DNA of 64,000 nucleotides from Prevotella sp. E9-3 (GTDB lineage Bacteria > Bacteroidota > Bacteroidia > Bacteroidales > Bacteroidaceae): assembly GCF_022024015.1 (NCBI RefSeq), contig NZ_CP091786.1, forward strand, positions 3,669,401 through 3,733,400. The letters run 5' to 3'. This document shows positions 51,273-59,553 of this stretch, piece by piece. How positions within the stretch are numbered: the first letter of the stretch is position 1; the number at the start of each line of letters is the position of its first letter. The position numbers and the translations under genes were made by a program. The notes under the pieces were generated by a model. That model ran no database searches. It had not been told where the DNA came from and saw only the letters and a program-made list of their open reading frames with translations.

Positions 51273-51794
51273 TTAGGGCTGTTCCACTACGAGGCCATCG
51301 TTGCCGCCCTGACTCTCAGGAGTTACCTCTACCCCACCTTTTCCTTGACCATTCTCATCATCGTCACTGATCACTTCGCTGAACAGGTTCTTAGGCAGGA
51401 TGGCAAGCTTGGAGCCGCGGACGAGTTCCTTGACGCGGTGGCCCTGATCAACGGTGGTCTCAGGAATGAACTGAACCTTGAGCGCCTTCACGTGCTTACG
51501 CACATCGTAGTCCTCGATATTCTCAACGCCCTCACTCTTCATTGACATCTTAAAGACGCCCAGATAAGGAATGCGCACCTTGAACGATTTCTGCAATTGA
51601 CGCTTGATGGCAGGTCCCATTTCAGAGAGCACAGCCAGGATGTCGGCACGCTTCAGCGTAGAGTTCTCTTGAATGATGTCGGCCAACTCTTCGATGCCTA
51701 CTTCGCTCAGGATGGCTACTCGACCGTAATACTTTCCGAAACTCTTTTCGTTGCTACGGATGTTGTTTTGAACTTTCTTTACAAATACTGTCAT
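51273..51794 (-). CDS. HU/IHF-like DNA-binding protein (Bacteroidales type)
   Basis: A 173-residue nucleoid-type protein. The N-terminal ~125 residues show the HU-related fold of Bacteroidetes: FVKKVQNNIRSNEKSFGKYY, ADIIQENSTLKRADILAVLS (helices) and IPYLGVFKMSMKSEG where the beta arm begins, then VKALKVQFIPETTVDQGHRV. The C-terminal ~45 residues are acidic and Gly/Gln rich (SDDDENGQGKGGVEVTPESQ). Proteins of this family bind DNA without strong sequence preference. It has a promoter with TACCTTTG (minus strand) at 51905-51912 and is followed by the smalltalk gene. Confidence 0.88.
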   Translation of the reverse strand: MTVFVKKVQNNIRSNEKSFGKYYGRVAILSEVGIEELADIIQENSTLKRADILAVLSEMGPAIKRQLQKSFKVRIPYLGVFKMSMKSEGVENIEDYDVRKHVKALKVQFIPETTVDQGHRVKELVRGSKLAILPKNLFSEVISDDDENGQGKGGVEVTPESQGGNDGLVVEQP

Positions 51795-51904
51795 AATTTT
51801 TTTGTGTGTTTTTTAAATTGTTAAATTAATAATGTTAATTGTTTCTCATGGTGTCTCGCGCCCTTGTTTGGCGTTCAACAAGTCCCTCGGCCGTTTGGAC
51901 ATTG

Positions 51905-51935
51905 CAAAGGTACGATGATTTTTCTTTTCCGCAAT
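51905..51935 (-). promoter_or_regulatory. Promoter of the HU-like gene
   Basis: On the minus strand TACCTTTG (plus 51905-51912) has an ATTG about 19 bp upstream (plus 51932-51935). The leader to the ATG is about 110 nt. Confidence 0.65.
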
Positions 51936-51965
51936 AGCCTATATGGATAGACATGCGGATAGACA

Positions 51966-52379
51966 TTAGGATAGAGACTTTGAAATGTTACTCCACAGTG
52001 TGTTTTCCATTGTTTCGCGTTCACTCATTCTGAGGTAGCGCTTCATGAAGTTCACACTTTTCACTCCTTTTCTGTTCTGTCCTTTCTCTGCCATTCCATA
52101 AGGGTTGTTGGGCACTTTAGTGTGAAGCACTCTGCAACAGCGTTCCACGATACATCTGAAAGTGAGCGGAACCCCATACTCATCAATGATGGTCATCTGG
52201 TTGTAGGCATAGTACAATGCCTCCATCAGATCGGTCTTGGTGGCAGTCCACGTCAGTTGTTCTTCCTCACTGTGATTCATAATCTGTTCCACTTCCAGGG
52301 TCAGTTTCTCTTTGGCAATGCGCAACCGCTCCATTCGTTCATTGGCAGCGGCTACAGTAGGTACTGTGTACTTTTGCAT
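51966..52379 (-). CDS. Small RteC-like protein, function unknown
   Basis: A 137-residue soluble basic protein without signal peptide or membrane segment. The region WTATKTDLMEALYYAYNQM, then LTFRCIVERCCRVLHTKVPN and NFMKRYLRMSERE has the layout of the C-terminal domain of RteC (a regulator of conjugative-transposon excision), where a W-T-x-S/T-K-x-D/A-L-x-E-L/A helix is followed by an ECF-like helical part. The N-terminal ~35 residues are a charged helix. No transposon genes are near, so if the likeness is real it is a domain relationship and not evidence of an integrated element. I am not sure of the family. Confidence 0.5.
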   Translation of the reverse strand: MQKYTVPTVAAANERMERLRIAKEKLTLEVEQIMNHSEEEQLTWTATKTDLMEALYYAYNQMTIIDEYGVPLTFRCIVERCCRVLHTKVPNNPYGMAEKGQNRKGVKSVNFMKRYLRMSERETMENTLWSNISKSLS

Positions 52380-52944
52380 GGTTTGGTTTTTGTGATACTA
52401 TATAATATAATAAGGTGTTATCCACCCATCTCTTTTCGCCTACAAAGTTACTCATTTCTTTAATTATATTTTTCAATTATTCTATTAAAATAGTTTAAAT
52501 TGCAAATTTTATATTTAATTTCTGTTAACTATCAGGGATAATAGTTGTAACTAATACAATTAATCTCTATATTTGCAATTGAATTGACATAAATCAATCA
52601 ATTCATACCTTCATTGGTATCATGTGGTTTATAGATTGACGATAGTCTGATTATCATTGATGGCACACACTAACAACTACAAAATACTTTCAAGACGAAC
52701 AAAATATATAAGAACTACATACCGGTAAAGAAATAGAAACTTACTAACATGGAGAAGTCAAAACATTATGCTAACTTTACTTATCGAGAGAGAAGTGTAC
52801 ACCAATGCTCCTCTTTCTCGATATTGTGTACTGTTATTTGGTGAATTAATCCGCATCTTTTTTTAAAAGATTACTCATTATTTTTGCCACGTTAAGACGA
52901 TTACCATTAAATACTTTTTATCAAAACATTAATACTAACTATTT
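52380..52944. other. Gene-free 565-bp A/T-rich divergent region
   Basis: It holds the leaders of the minus-strand gene ending at 52379 and of the plus-strand gene at 52945. A 31-codon frame at 52749 (MEKSKHYANFTYRERSVHQC) has no support. An inverted TCGAGAGAGAAG/CTCTTTCTCGA pair lies at about 52785-52820. A TATTTTTG box at 52879-52886 is the best promoter candidate for the gene at 52945. Confidence 0.7.
52879..52886 (+). promoter_or_regulatory. -7 box (TATTTTTG) upstream of the 1340-residue protein
   Basis: Matches TAnnTTTG; 58 bp before ATG 52945. No clear -33 TTTG. Confidence 0.5.
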
Positions 52945-55900
52945 ATGCGTAAAATTAAACTTTTATTGTCTTTTCTCACCCTGTTCATGGGGGGAAATTA
53001 TGTGAGTGCGCAGGAAACACCAGAAAATAATGGTGTTTACTACCTGTACAATCAATCCAGCGGCCTGTTCCTGACCCGCGGTAACAACTGGGGTACACAG
53101 GCAGTGGCAAGACCCGTTGGTCTGCCTTGGAAAGTAGCCTTGAATGATGGTAAATACACGCTTCGCATGTATGACCTTACTGTTGCTGGAATTACTTCTG
53201 GTTTTGGCAGCAACGCTTATACCGATAATGGCAGTCCCATTGATTTCACTCCTGCCGGTAATGCTACAGATGGTTTTACTCTGCAGAATGGAAGCAACTA
53301 TATCACTTGTCCTGCTACTGCCGGTGATATAACCCTCTCATCAACATCCAGTGCATGGCAATTCCTCACTCAGGCACAGTACGATGACATTCTTGCTGCT
53401 AAGGCATCAGATCAGGAGAGTGCCGTTGCTGCTGCTAAAGGTATTGTTATTCCTGATGGCAAGACCCTGAGTGAAGTAGTGAGCGATGCCAATAACTGGG
53501 CTTCTACTACAACAAATGACGGAGTACCCACTAAGGAAAAATGGACAGCAACAAATCATACATCTCGAAAAGAACAATATATAAACTGGGGTAATTATGG
53601 CTCTGAAATGTATCAAGTTTGTAATGGCCACTATACCCGTACCATTTCTGGATTGAAGAAAGGTATCTATAAGATATCTGCACGAGGCATGAAGCGTATG
53701 GGTTCTAATGCCGTTTGTACCACCATGGCAAATGCCGGCTATCCTGTTAGCGACACTTATCTGATTGCAAACGGAAATATCATTCGTTTCAAGGCTTGGG
53801 CTGAAGACCGAGTTTCTGACTCTAATCCTAACAGCACTGGCGAATTTGTAAACATCGTAAATAATGGCGGCTACACAACTGAAGGCTTCGTTTATGTAGG
53901 TGATGATGGTAATCTGAACTTGGACGCTTCTTCCGAGGCTTACTGGGGAACCTGCTGGTTCCTGTTCAATGGTATCTCATACACATTCTACAACGATGAG
54001 GTTTCTGATGATGATGCCACCACTATCCTTACTACTGCTAACAGTATCAAAGACAGCAAGATGGGTAGTGCTATCAAGAGCACTCTGACCTCTGCTATCA
54101 GCACTTTCGATGCCAACAAGACCATTGCTAACTTCAATGCGCTGAACGATGCCATCAACGCTGCCAATACTTCTATTGCAAGTTATCTGGCACTCGCTAC
54201 AGCTATTGCTAATGCAAACAACAACACCATTTACAAGCCTGCATTTACTGCCAGTGCAACTCTTTACACAGATGCAGTCAGCGCTGCACAGAGCGTTTAT
54301 GACAACGCTGAAGTTGACGATTGTGCTGCTACCATCAATACATTGACCAATGCCATCTATGGTGTTTACGAAAACGACTATTCTGTATTTGCTAATAACT
54401 ATAAATACGACTACTCTACCCTGCTCAATCAGGATATGACAAAGTGGGCTTCTACCGACTATGTTACAATGACTGCCAATGAGCACTGGAACGGACTGAC
54501 TGGTCAGCGCTATTATGAGCAGAGCGGTGCAGAATGGGGCAAGAACTCTTGGAGCCACGCTGCTTCTGAGACAGCGATCTTGCCTGCCGGAAAATATGTG
54601 ATGAGTATCACTGCTCGTGCTTCTGTTGATGTAACATCGACTATGAGCGTAAAGGTTGGCAACAATGATGCTATCACTGTATCACTAACCAACAAGGGTG
54701 CTGATGGCCGTGGTATTATGACCAACGGTACTGGTAGCTATCAGGACGGCACATACGCTAAAGGCGGCGTAGGTTACGGTTGGGAGTATCGCTTCATCTC
54801 TTTTGAAGTGACAGAAAACAATACACCTGTAACCATCAGCTTTAGCTCATCTACCAATGCAAGTCATAACTGGGTAAGTATAGCATCACCATTGCTGAAA
54901 GGTGATGTACACCCCAACCAGATCAAACTGAACCAGATTAATTCTTTGCTTACTACCCTGACTGGCTATGAGAATAAGATTTCATCTGAAACTTACGCTA
55001 CATTTGCTGACCATATTTCAGCTGCCAATGCTGCTACTGTAGAAAGCACAAATCTGGATGCTATCATCACTAATTTGCAGGCCGACATTGCTATTGCAAC
55101 AGAAGAGTTTGCTGCCTTTGAGCGTGGCGCTGCCATGAACGATCTCATTGCTGGTGCCAACTCGGTTGTTCTTTCCGACGAGGCTACTGCTGCCAACTGG
55201 AAACCAACACCTACCTACAACGACTGGAGTACTGAGGCCGACAACACTGGTATGGTAACTCCATTCCTGCAGAACTGGATTGCTAAAGGAAACACTTTGG
55301 CCGACAATAGTCTTGCTTATCATTCTATCAGAGGCATTCAGGATGGTTTCTACGAAGTGTCTGCTCTGGTACGTATCTACTCAGAGAGCGGTGAAGAGCC
55401 CAGTGCTACTTCTGCCGTATTCACTGTTAACGGTACTTCTGTTGATCTGCTCGATGGTACCAGCTTCGTATTTAACAATATGAAGGGCGTCTATAAGAAC
55501 GTTAGCGTCAAGCTGCAGATTAAGGATGCCCTCAACATTGGTATTGCTTACAGCGACGCAGGCTTCAACTGGATTTCTTGGAAAAACCTGAAAGTTACCT
55601 ATCTGGGTACAAAGGTTGCCGACAATGAAGACTACACAGCACTGAACAATGCTATCACTACTGCTGAAGCAAAGGTTCTCGGTTTCGAAAAGGACGAATT
55701 TGCTCCTTACAACAATATCGATGCATTGGCTGCACTTGCTGCTGCTCAGGCTATCAATCCTGCCGAAACAAATATCAAGGAATCTGTAAATGCTGTTACC
55801 GATGAACTGAACAACGCTGTTTGGACTGCTAACGCTGAAGAGGTGAACGCCATTGCCTTTGGAGACCTTTCTACCTACGAGACTGTTGATGGTAAAGACT

Positions 55901-56967
55901 ATCCTTATGGTTGGAGCAAACTGAATGACGGCTCACGTATCATGGGTGGTTCTGAAGGAACTGAAAATGCTGGACTTTCAGCTTCTTCTACCAAAAAGGC
56001 TATGCTTCTGAAGTATAATGCTTCTTATGGTGAGACCACTGGTTATACACTGCCTCTGAAGGCTGGTAAGATTTACAAGCTCACATTTAAGTATTGCGGA
56101 TGGGGCAACCAACCTACAACAAACATCATACTGACCGATCCTAATGGTAATCCTATCGCTTTGGCTCCTGGCTTCTGTCCTGCTACTAACAACGGACATA
56201 GCGATGCTGCCAACTGGTATGACTACACTGGCTACTTCACTTCTACTACTGCCGGCGATTATGTACTTACACTCAAAAAGGTAGAAAGCGGACAGCAGCA
56301 GATAGCATGGGCTGATATGGAACTCAAGTCTGCTTCTGAAATTGTATTCGCTGACGGTGATGTTCCCACTTATGCTCCTGGCAACTATCCCGCAGTGAAG
56401 ATTGCTCGCAACCTGGCTACTAATAAGTGGGCTACTGCTGTATATCCATTCGCTGTAAGCGGTGTTGACAAGATTGCTGTTCTCGATAATTATGCTGCTT
56501 CAACAGGACAACTCAGTTTCGTATCTGCAAGCAACAGCACTGCTAACGTGCCATTCCTGATGCGTTCAAATGCTGATGTAAGCGAGATTGCTCTGACCGA
56601 TGTATATGTAGAGGCTATCAATAATAATCCTTCTGCTACTGCAAACGAAGTTCACTTCATTGGTTCTTACACCAAGAAGGATATCACCAATGCCGAGAAG
56701 AACTACGTGCTGAGCGATAACACCATCTATCCTGTTGGTGAAAATGCTGCTACCATCAATCCTTATCGCGCTTACTTCCAGGTTGATCAGGCAGCTGAAG
56801 CTCGTGCACTCACTTTGTTCATCGATGGCGAGGTAACTGGCATCAGCGAACTGGTGAAGATGAGCAACGAACAGCAGGGTCAGGTTTATGACCTCCAGGG
56901 CCGCAAGGTAGAGAAGACTGCCAAGGGCCTCTACATCAAGAACGGCAAGAAGGTTGTAGTAAAATAA
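52945..56967 (+). CDS. Very large modular secreted protein, unknown function
   Basis: A 1340-residue exported protein (signal peptide FLTLFMGGNYVSAQ). An N-terminal part (NNGVYYLYNQSSGLFLTRGN) resembles ricin/lectin-like beta-trefoil repeats seen in Bacteroidales surface proteins. Beta-sandwich modules with ILPAGKYVMSITARASVDV (residue ~545) and IRGIQDGFYEVSALVRIYSE (~795) alternate with Ala-rich helices of FIVAR type (ANSIKDSKMGSAIKSTLTSA). A further jelly-roll (~960-1130, TLPLKAGKIYKLTFKYCGWG) precedes a beta domain and the sorting-type tail YDLQGRKVEKTAKGLYIKNG. No catalytic motif is visible. Its design is like the 1057-residue protein at 19700. A 58-codon acidic peptide gene follows 33 bp later. 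Likely surface glycan-binding, but that is inference. Confidence 0.55.
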   Translation: MRKIKLLLSFLTLFMGGNYVSAQETPENNGVYYLYNQSSGLFLTRGNNWGTQAVARPVGLPWKVALNDGKYTLRMYDLTVAGITSGFGSNAYTDNGSPIDFTPAGNATDGFTLQNGSNYITCPATAGDITLSSTSSAWQFLTQAQYDDILAAKASDQESAVAAAKGIVIPDGKTLSEVVSDANNWASTTTNDGVPTKEKWTATNHTSRKEQYINWGNYGSEMYQVCNGHYTRTISGLKKGIYKISARGMKRMGSNAVCTTMANAGYPVSDTYLIANGNIIRFKAWAEDRVSDSNPNSTGEFVNIVNNGGYTTEGFVYVGDDGNLNLDASSEAYWGTCWFLFNGISYTFYNDEVSDDDATTILTTANSIKDSKMGSAIKSTLTSAISTFDANKTIANFNALNDAINAANTSIASYLALATAIANANNNTIYKPAFTASATLYTDAVSAAQSVYDNAEVDDCAATINTLTNAIYGVYENDYSVFANNYKYDYSTLLNQDMTKWASTDYVTMTANEHWNGLTGQRYYEQSGAEWGKNSWSHAASETAILPAGKYVMSITARASVDVTSTMSVKVGNNDAITVSLTNKGADGRGIMTNGTGSYQDGTYAKGGVGYGWEYRFISFEVTENNTPVTISFSSSTNASHNWVSIASPLLKGDVHPNQIKLNQINSLLTTLTGYENKISSETYATFADHISAANAATVESTNLDAIITNLQADIAIATEEFAAFERGAAMNDLIAGANSVVLSDEATAANWKPTPTYNDWSTEADNTGMVTPFLQNWIAKGNTLADNSLAYHSIRGIQDGFYEVSALVRIYSESGEEPSATSAVFTVNGTSVDLLDGTSFVFNNMKGVYKNVSVKLQIKDALNIGIAYSDAGFNWISWKNLKVTYLGTKVADNEDYTALNNAITTAEAKVLGFEKDEFAPYNNIDALAALAAAQAINPAETNIKESVNAVTDELNNAVWTANAEEVNAIAFGDLSTYETVDGKDYPYGWSKLNDGSRIMGGSEGTENAGLSASSTKKAMLLKYNASYGETTGYTLPLKAGKIYKLTFKYCGWGNQPTTNIILTDPNGNPIALAPGFCPATNNGHSDAANWYDYTGYFTSTTAGDYVLTLKKVESGQQQIAWADMELKSASEIVFADGDVPTYAPGNYPAVKIARNLATNKWATAVYPFAVSGVDKIAVLDNYAASTGQLSFVSASNSTANVPFLMRSNADVSEIALTDVYVEAINNNPSATANEVHFIGSYTKKDITNAEKNYVLSDNTIYPVGENAATINPYRAYFQVDQAAEARALTLFIDGEVTGISELVKMSNEQQGQVYDLQGRKVEKTAKGLYIKNGKKVVVK

Positions 56968-57000
56968 TACAACATATTAGTCGATACTAAAAAAAAGATT

Positions 57001-57177
57001 ATGAAGAAGTATATTAAACCAAATTTCAGCTATGAGGATCCTGAAATGGAACCTTTGCTGAGTAGTAATTCTATTCTTGGAGTAGATGGTGCTGACAATT
57101 TGAACGTAAGCAATGAAGATTTCAGCGGCGGTAATGCCGACAGCCGTAATAATCTTTGGGACGACGATAATTTTTAG
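57001..57177 (+). CDS. Small acidic peptide (58 residues), unknown
   Basis: The frame begins MKKYIKPNFSYEDPEMEPLL and ends SRNNLWDDDNF, with an Asn/Ser/Gly-rich middle. ATG 57001 lies 33 bp after the stop of the 1340-residue protein and follows an A-rich leader (ctaaaaaaaagatt), a good Bacteroidales translation start. A strong terminator begins 33 bp after its stop, so the pair forms one transcription unit. There is no signal peptide or hydrophobic segment. A basic start, an acidic Trp-containing end and a location after a large secreted protein are reminiscent of short hypothetical proteins I know from Prevotella; no function is established. A role as partner, immunity or modified peptide is speculation. 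Confidence 0.65.
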   Translation: MKKYIKPNFSYEDPEMEPLLSSNSILGVDGADNLNVSNEDFSGGNADSRNNLWDDDNF

Positions 57178-57209
57178 TTATTAAAATATTATTAGTAAAT
57201 TGTTAATTG

Positions 57210-57248
57210 AGGCGGCTCCACTGAGATAGTGGGGCCGCCTTATTTTTT
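57210..57248 (+). terminator. Terminator after the small acidic peptide gene
   Basis: AGGCGGCTCCACT pairs with AGTGGGGCCGCCT over GAGAT, followed by a T-rich run. Confidence 0.92.
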
Positions 57249-57889
57249 GTGTATTTCCCCTCTTCATAGGTTTTCCAGTCTGCTTCACGATTCCTCTACT
57301 TCACAGTTTTTCAAGTCTGCTTTACGATTCCCCCACTTCACATAGCTTCCGAGCCATATTGTTCAAAGCCAGACATTGCTGTCGGGTGATGGTGGTACGT
57401 TCGTTATGGTGCGCCCAGGGTGCCAACAGCAGCAGGCGCCCCTCAGCACAGGCCTCCATCAACTTGGCCCCTTTCGGTTTGTCCAGATCGGTAAAGCCAT
57501 TCTCCTGCAGCACAATCAGGGGCAGGCCTTCCGCAAAGGCAGCATTGAGCACCGCCTTCTCGCCACTCGATATCTTCGGTGACACCAGTACCGCTCCGTT
57601 CCTGGCAGCAGCAAGAAAACTCTGCACCACCCGTTCCACCTCCTGTTCAGTGAGGCGCCTTGACAACTGCACCTGTTTCAGTTCCGGATGTTTCAGCAAC
57701 TGCACATTGCCGATAGCCGAAAAGGTAATCCCAGCAGCCACCACATTGCGCTGCACCCTCAGGTACTGCGGGTGCTCGCGTCGCATCAACAGTCGTCGCG
57801 GGTTGTCGTGCAGGTAGTCCAGCCACCGCTGCAACTGCCCCCTCCGAAAAAGTATCTTGTCGTTGTACCCTATAGAAAAAAGGAGGCCC

Positions 57890-58022
57890 TGCGCCGAGGG
57901 GCTGCTGGCTGTGGGGCTACCGGCTGTTGTGGGGCTGCTGGCTGTTGTGGGGCCTTTGTAGTTTGTGAGGCCTCCGCTGGCTGTTGTGGGGCTGGTCCTG
58001 TTTGTTGCGACTGAGTCGCAAC
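57890..58022 (-). repeat. APQQP-coding tract ending in palindrome GTTGCGACTGAGTCGCAAC
   Basis: Degenerate ggctgttgtggggct units (57895-57995) run up to the 19-bp palindrome at 58004-58022. The palindrome with its ggtcctgtttg flank is shared with 17170-17199. The tract is read in the frame of the transposase, between its HUH and Tyr motifs. Confidence 0.85.
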
Positions 58023-58294
58023 GTACTGTACTGGGCGGCTGTCTTGGATGGGGAACGCCCCGTTGCCATACAGGCGCTTATAGTGGCGGTTGCATCCGGT
58101 TTTAAAGCCGGCTATCACCTTACTAAGATGACAGGGCAGCTTCTCCCTCACCCATAGAATGCCATGCAGGTGGTCGGGCATCAACTGAAGGGCAATCACC
58201 TTAATCTGAGGATAGTAAGAGGGAATACCATACCACTCCTCCATCACCAAACGCCCCAACTCCGACGGCTCCAACCGCGGCTCGTCACTATGAA

Positions 58295-58462
58295 CTATGC
58301 ATTCTGAACTATGATCTATGCATTCTGAACTATGATCTATGCATTCTGAACTATGATCTATGCATTCTGAACTATGATCTATGCACTCTGAACTATGATC
58401 TATGCACTCTGAACTATGATCTATGCATTCTGAACTATAATCTATGCATTCTGAACTATGAA
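58295..58462 (-). repeat. 21-bp tandem repeat, eight copies, in the transposase gene
   Basis: Unit ctatgcattctgaactatgat repeats eight times with a few single-base changes and encodes S-S-E-C-I-D-H/Y on the minus strand. It lies between the first beta strand of the Y1 domain and the helix before the HUH motif. Confidence 0.95.
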
Positions 58463-58600
58463 CTCCAGAAGCATCTGAACGCCCTACCACCTGACCAAAC
58501 AGGGGACGGCGCCCCTCAATGGTCAAAGTAATCATATACATGCTGGACTCGGTATAGTCGTAATCTGCACAACGCCGCTGCATCGACTCTTTCTTGTCGC

Positions 58601-58684
58601 CTGCAAAGGGGCGATGATTCTCTGCAAAGGGGTGATGATTCTCTGCAAACGGGTGATGACTCTCTGCAAACGGGTGATGATTCT
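58601..58684 (-). repeat. 21-bp tandem repeat, four copies, at the transposase N-terminus
   Basis: Unit ctgcaaaggggtgatgattct repeats four times with single-base changes and encodes E-N/S-H-H/R-P-F-A. Confidence 0.95.
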
Positions 58685-58703
58685 CAAAAGTTTCTTTATC
58701 CAT

Positions 58704-59553
58704 TTATTGAAGATATGAATGGTAATAATACCACTTTTGCTGATGTTAATGGTTTTTGGTTTTGCAAAGATAATACAATGTTTGCATTTAAAGGGACCTT
58801 TATCCGGTCGATACTTATCATTTTCGAACCTTTATTGTTGCATTTGTTACAATTTATCGATATAATCCCATTATTTATCGATATAATCCGTATAATGTAT
58901 CAAAATTACACTTATTTTTGTAGCACCGATTAAACTTTAGCTTACCGAAAGCAAAAACTATCAATATATATTATTACTTATTAAAATCTTAACATTAATT
59001 TTTCACTATGAATATTAATAATCTTTGGATTTAAATAATCCTATCCGTCGGTAGATGAATGGCATCAGCGACCTGCAGATCTCTTAAAGATGTCTGAGGG
59101 TTCGTATGAACGAATGACATATACATTGACAACGGTAAAAAGACTGTTAGATAGTAATGTTCAAAAACTATTAAAGTGATTATTATTAGTCAGTAGTTTA
59201 AATTAAATTTCCATGAGGCGATACCACTGTGAAGTGCTATTCGCCTATTTTTGTGCATAACCGATAACTATTTCAAGTTTCGCATGTTACGAAGATATAG
59301 GAAGATAGAGGTAGATAGCCGCTTTTCAGCAGCAGAAGATAGAGGACATTACTCCATCTGTGGTGATTCTGCAGAAAAACTATTGTCATTTATCTCCTTC
59401 TGTCTCCCTTTATCTTCAAGGCAAGCGGAGCTTGCGAAAGTTAAGTAAAGAGGAAAATATCGATTTTATACTATTAAAAAGCACTATATTCAGGATATCA
59501 TACAGAAAATGTCGTTATTTTTGCACCAAATACGATATTACTGCAATTCAACA
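58704..59553. other. Gene-free 850-bp region between transposase and fucosidase
   Basis: A/T-rich, with short frames only. On the minus strand TATCTTTG (plus 58765-58772) is a -7 candidate for the transposase. Near 59290-59345 the phrase gaagatag(agg) recurs several times. A TATTTTTG box at 59516-59523 serves the GH29 gene. I see no RNA gene or decayed ORF I can name. Confidence 0.65.
59516..59523 (+). promoter_or_regulatory. -7 box (TATTTTTG) of the GH29 gene
   Basis: TATTTTTG followed by C lies 31 bp before ATG 59554. This argues that an in-frame ATG at 59509, upstream of the box, is not used. Confidence 0.65.

Larger units (their letters stand above)
57322..58703 (-). pseudogene. Y1 (HUH) transposase of REP-associated type fused to a SLOG/DprA-like domain, frameshifted
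   Basis: The first part (58703 to 57870, 277 residues) has MYMITLTIEGRRPLFGQV and the metal-binding HUH motif MPDHLHGILW, then KVIAGFKTGCNRHYK, which is the Y1 single-strand transposase core. It stops at TAG 57870-57872. The second part continues in the -1 frame: GYNDKILFRRGQLQRWLDYL contains the expected catalytic Tyr (codon 57865-57867), then ~150 residues with VLVSPKISSGEKAVLNAAF and LLLLAPWAHHNERTTI, which look like a Rossmann SLOG/DprA-type domain. The break is next to a T6 run (57876-57881, minus strand); one extra base would restore the frame. Three in-frame tandem expansions occur: HHPFAEN-like x4, SSECIDH x8 and APQQP-like. It may be a pseudogene, a frameshift-expressed transposase or a homopolymer sequencing error. 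Confidence 0.8.

Noticed and set aside
51966..52379. Integrated conjugative element, because of the RteC-like protein
   Set aside because: No tra, mob, integrase or rteA/B genes nearby, and the RteC likeness itself is weak.
52749..52844. 31-codon frame MEKSKHYANF...
   Set aside because: No leader, no conservation I can recognise and an inverted repeat inside it; more likely a non-coding leader.
58295..58462. CRISPR-like array
   Set aside because: The 21-bp units are contiguous with no spacers and lie in frame in the transposase gene; no cas genes are present in the window.
59509..59553. Upstream ATG of the GH29 gene
   Set aside because: It lies before the TATTTTTG promoter box and adds 15 residues ahead of a perfect signal peptide at ATG 59554.
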